A program made the translations under genes and the position numbers. Shown here one piece after another: positions 63,119 through 64,000 of a DNA stretch of 64,000 nucleotides. The notes beneath the pieces are model-generated. The model worked only from the letters and a program-made list of their open reading frames with translations, was not told the DNA's origin and did no database searches. Within the stretch, counting starts at the first letter, position 1. Each line of letters begins with the position of its first letter. The DNA is from RAM1 sp041905405 (lineage in GTDB: Bacteria > Pseudomonadota > Gammaproteobacteria > Burkholderiales > Burkholderiaceae_C): the NCBI GenBank assembly GCA_041905405.1, contig JAYRLC010000009.1, positions 53,042 through 117,041 on the forward strand. The letters are read 5' to 3'.

Positions 63119-64000
63119 TCAGAGGCGCACGACCTGCAGGCCCGGCAGGCTGCCGGACGGCACCTGCGGCGTGAAGTCGTCGGTGTCGAACGCCTTGTCA
63201 CCGTCTTCGCTGGCAACGCCCGTGGCTTTCAGACCCTTGAAGTCGTACTTCGTTCCGTCCGCCAGGTGCGAAGGCACGACATTCTGTAACGCGTTGAACA
63301 TGGTCTCCAGCCGGCCGGGGTGCTTCTTTTCCCACTCGCGCAGCATGGCGCCGACCTGCTTGCGCTGCAGGTTTTCCTGGCTGCCGCACAGCGTGCAGGG
63401 GATGATGGGGAACTGCTTGTGCTCGGCCCAGCGGATCAGGTCCTTTTCGGCCACATAGGCCAGCGGGCGGATCACGATGTGCCTGCCGTCGTCGCTGACC
63501 AGCTTGGGCGGCATGCCCTTGAGCTTGCCGCCGAAGAACATGTTGAGGAAAAAGGTTTGAAGCATATCGTCGCGGTGGTGGCCCAGCGCGATCTTGGTCG
63601 CGCCCAGTTCGTCGGCCACGCGGTACAGAATGCCGCGGCGCAGCCGGCTGCACAGGCTGCACATGGTCTTGCCAGGCGCGATCTTGTCCTTGACGATGGA
63701 ATAGGTGTCCTGATTCTCGATGTGGAACGGGATGCCCAGCGCCGTCAGGTATTCGGGCAACACATGCTCGGGAAAGTCGGGCTGCTTCTGGTCCAGGTTG
63801 ACGGCGATGATGCTGAAGCTGATGGGCGCGCGCGCCTGCATCTTCAGCAGGATGTCCAGCATGCCGTAGCTGTCCTTGCCGCCGGACAGGCAGACCATGA
63901 CCTTGTCGCCCTCTTCGATCATGTTGAAGTCAACGATCGCCTGGCCCATCTGGCGGCACAGCCGCTTTTCGAGCTTGTGGGTCTCGCGCTCGATCTTCAG
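63119..64000 (-). CDS. ttcA: tRNA 2-thiocytidine(32) synthetase TtcA (5' end outside window)
   Basis: The frame continues past the right edge (…LKIERETHKLEKRLCRQMGQ…), so the start is not in view. The PP-loop is VCLSGGKDSYGML; two CxxC pairs (CSLCSRLRRG and CTLCGSQENL) bind the Fe-S cluster; GHHRDDMLQTFFLN is conserved. It inserts sulfur at cytidine 32 of some tRNAs. The visible 294 residues cover most of the protein. The C-terminal tail is longer than usual (about 35 residues ending GLQVVRL). Confidence 0.95.
   Translation of the reverse strand: MKIERETHKLEKRLCRQMGQAIVDFNMIEEGDKVMVCLSGGKDSYGMLDILLKMQARAPISFSIIAVNLDQKQPDFPEHVLPEYLTALGIPFHIENQDTYSIVKDKIAPGKTMCSLCSRLRRGILYRVADELGATKIALGHHRDDMLQTFFLNMFFGGKLKGMPPKLVSDDGRHIVIRPLAYVAEKDLIRWAEHKQFPIIPCTLCGSQENLQRKQVGAMLREWEKKHPGRLETMFNALQNVVPSHLADGTKYDFKGLKATGVASEDGDKAFDTDDFTPQVPSGSLPGLQVVRL

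Overview
The window is a dense, gene-rich piece of a high-GC bacterial chromosome, almost certainly a betaproteobacterium of the order Burkholderiales and most like the family Comamonadaceae. The signs are strongly GC-biased third codon positions, two orphan Bug-type solute receptors, an SAH riboswitch in front of ahcY-tlyA-metF, a PaaR-type operator in front of paaABCDE, a double-length UvrA, and the anmK/M23/tyrS and DUF6776/bactofilin/erpA neighbourhoods. No tRNA, rRNA, CRISPR array, insertion sequence or prophage was seen. No stretch above 300 bases lacks a gene.

Layout, left to right. 1-5.1 kb: the 3' part of a leucine/isovalerate catabolic cluster (methylglutaconyl-CoA hydratase, DUF4126 membrane protein, biotin-carrying methylcrotonyl-CoA carboxylase subunit, GhrA-like reductase, HMG-CoA lyase). 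5.1-10.4 kb: small metabolic and regulatory genes, then an MHS-type MFS transporter with a large periplasmic insertion. 10.5-16.2 kb: a 1903-residue tandem UvrA fusion carrying a palindromic repeat in frame at two places. 16.2-18.6 kb: a lower-GC pair, a CesT-like chaperone and an unrecognised membrane-anchored protein. 18.8-25.2 kb: acetylpolyamine amidohydrolase-type deacetylase, two Bug receptors, an S41 lipoprotein protease and RF3. 25.2-28.4 kb: the methyl-cycle operon under an SAH riboswitch. 28.4-36.1 kb: a DMT exporter, OmpW, the phenylacetyl-CoA epoxidase operon, a porin and RlmJ.

36.1-43 kb: housekeeping genes (L13-S9, DUF6776, bactofilin, ErpA, AnmK, an M23 peptidase, TyrRS). 43-48.5 kb: an amino-acid-type ABC binding protein, an AraC regulator, and a secreted ankyrin/HbpS-like pair beside a histidine kinase/response regulator pair. 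48.5-58.2 kb: a cation efflux protein, Dtd, a small lipoprotein, YbeY-PhoH, and ruvAB flanked by two similar seven-helix sensor kinases. 58.1-64 kb: a fused alkylglycerol monooxygenase-like/YhhN protein, a MNT-HEPN toxin-antitoxin pair in which both genes are frameshifted, a D-threonine aldolase-type enzyme, a histidine phosphatase, a DUF4136 lipoprotein and truncated ttcA.

Most of the window is ordinary chromosomal backbone with tight operons and many ATGA start/stop overlaps. The items most worth a second look are the UvrA fusion whose linker is made from a palindromic repeat, the low-GC chaperone/membrane-protein pair, the ether-lipid-type fusion protein, and the doubly broken toxin-antitoxin module. 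Starts were chosen by conserved N-termini, ribosome-binding sites and overlaps. Family names come from recognising motifs by eye; no database search was run.
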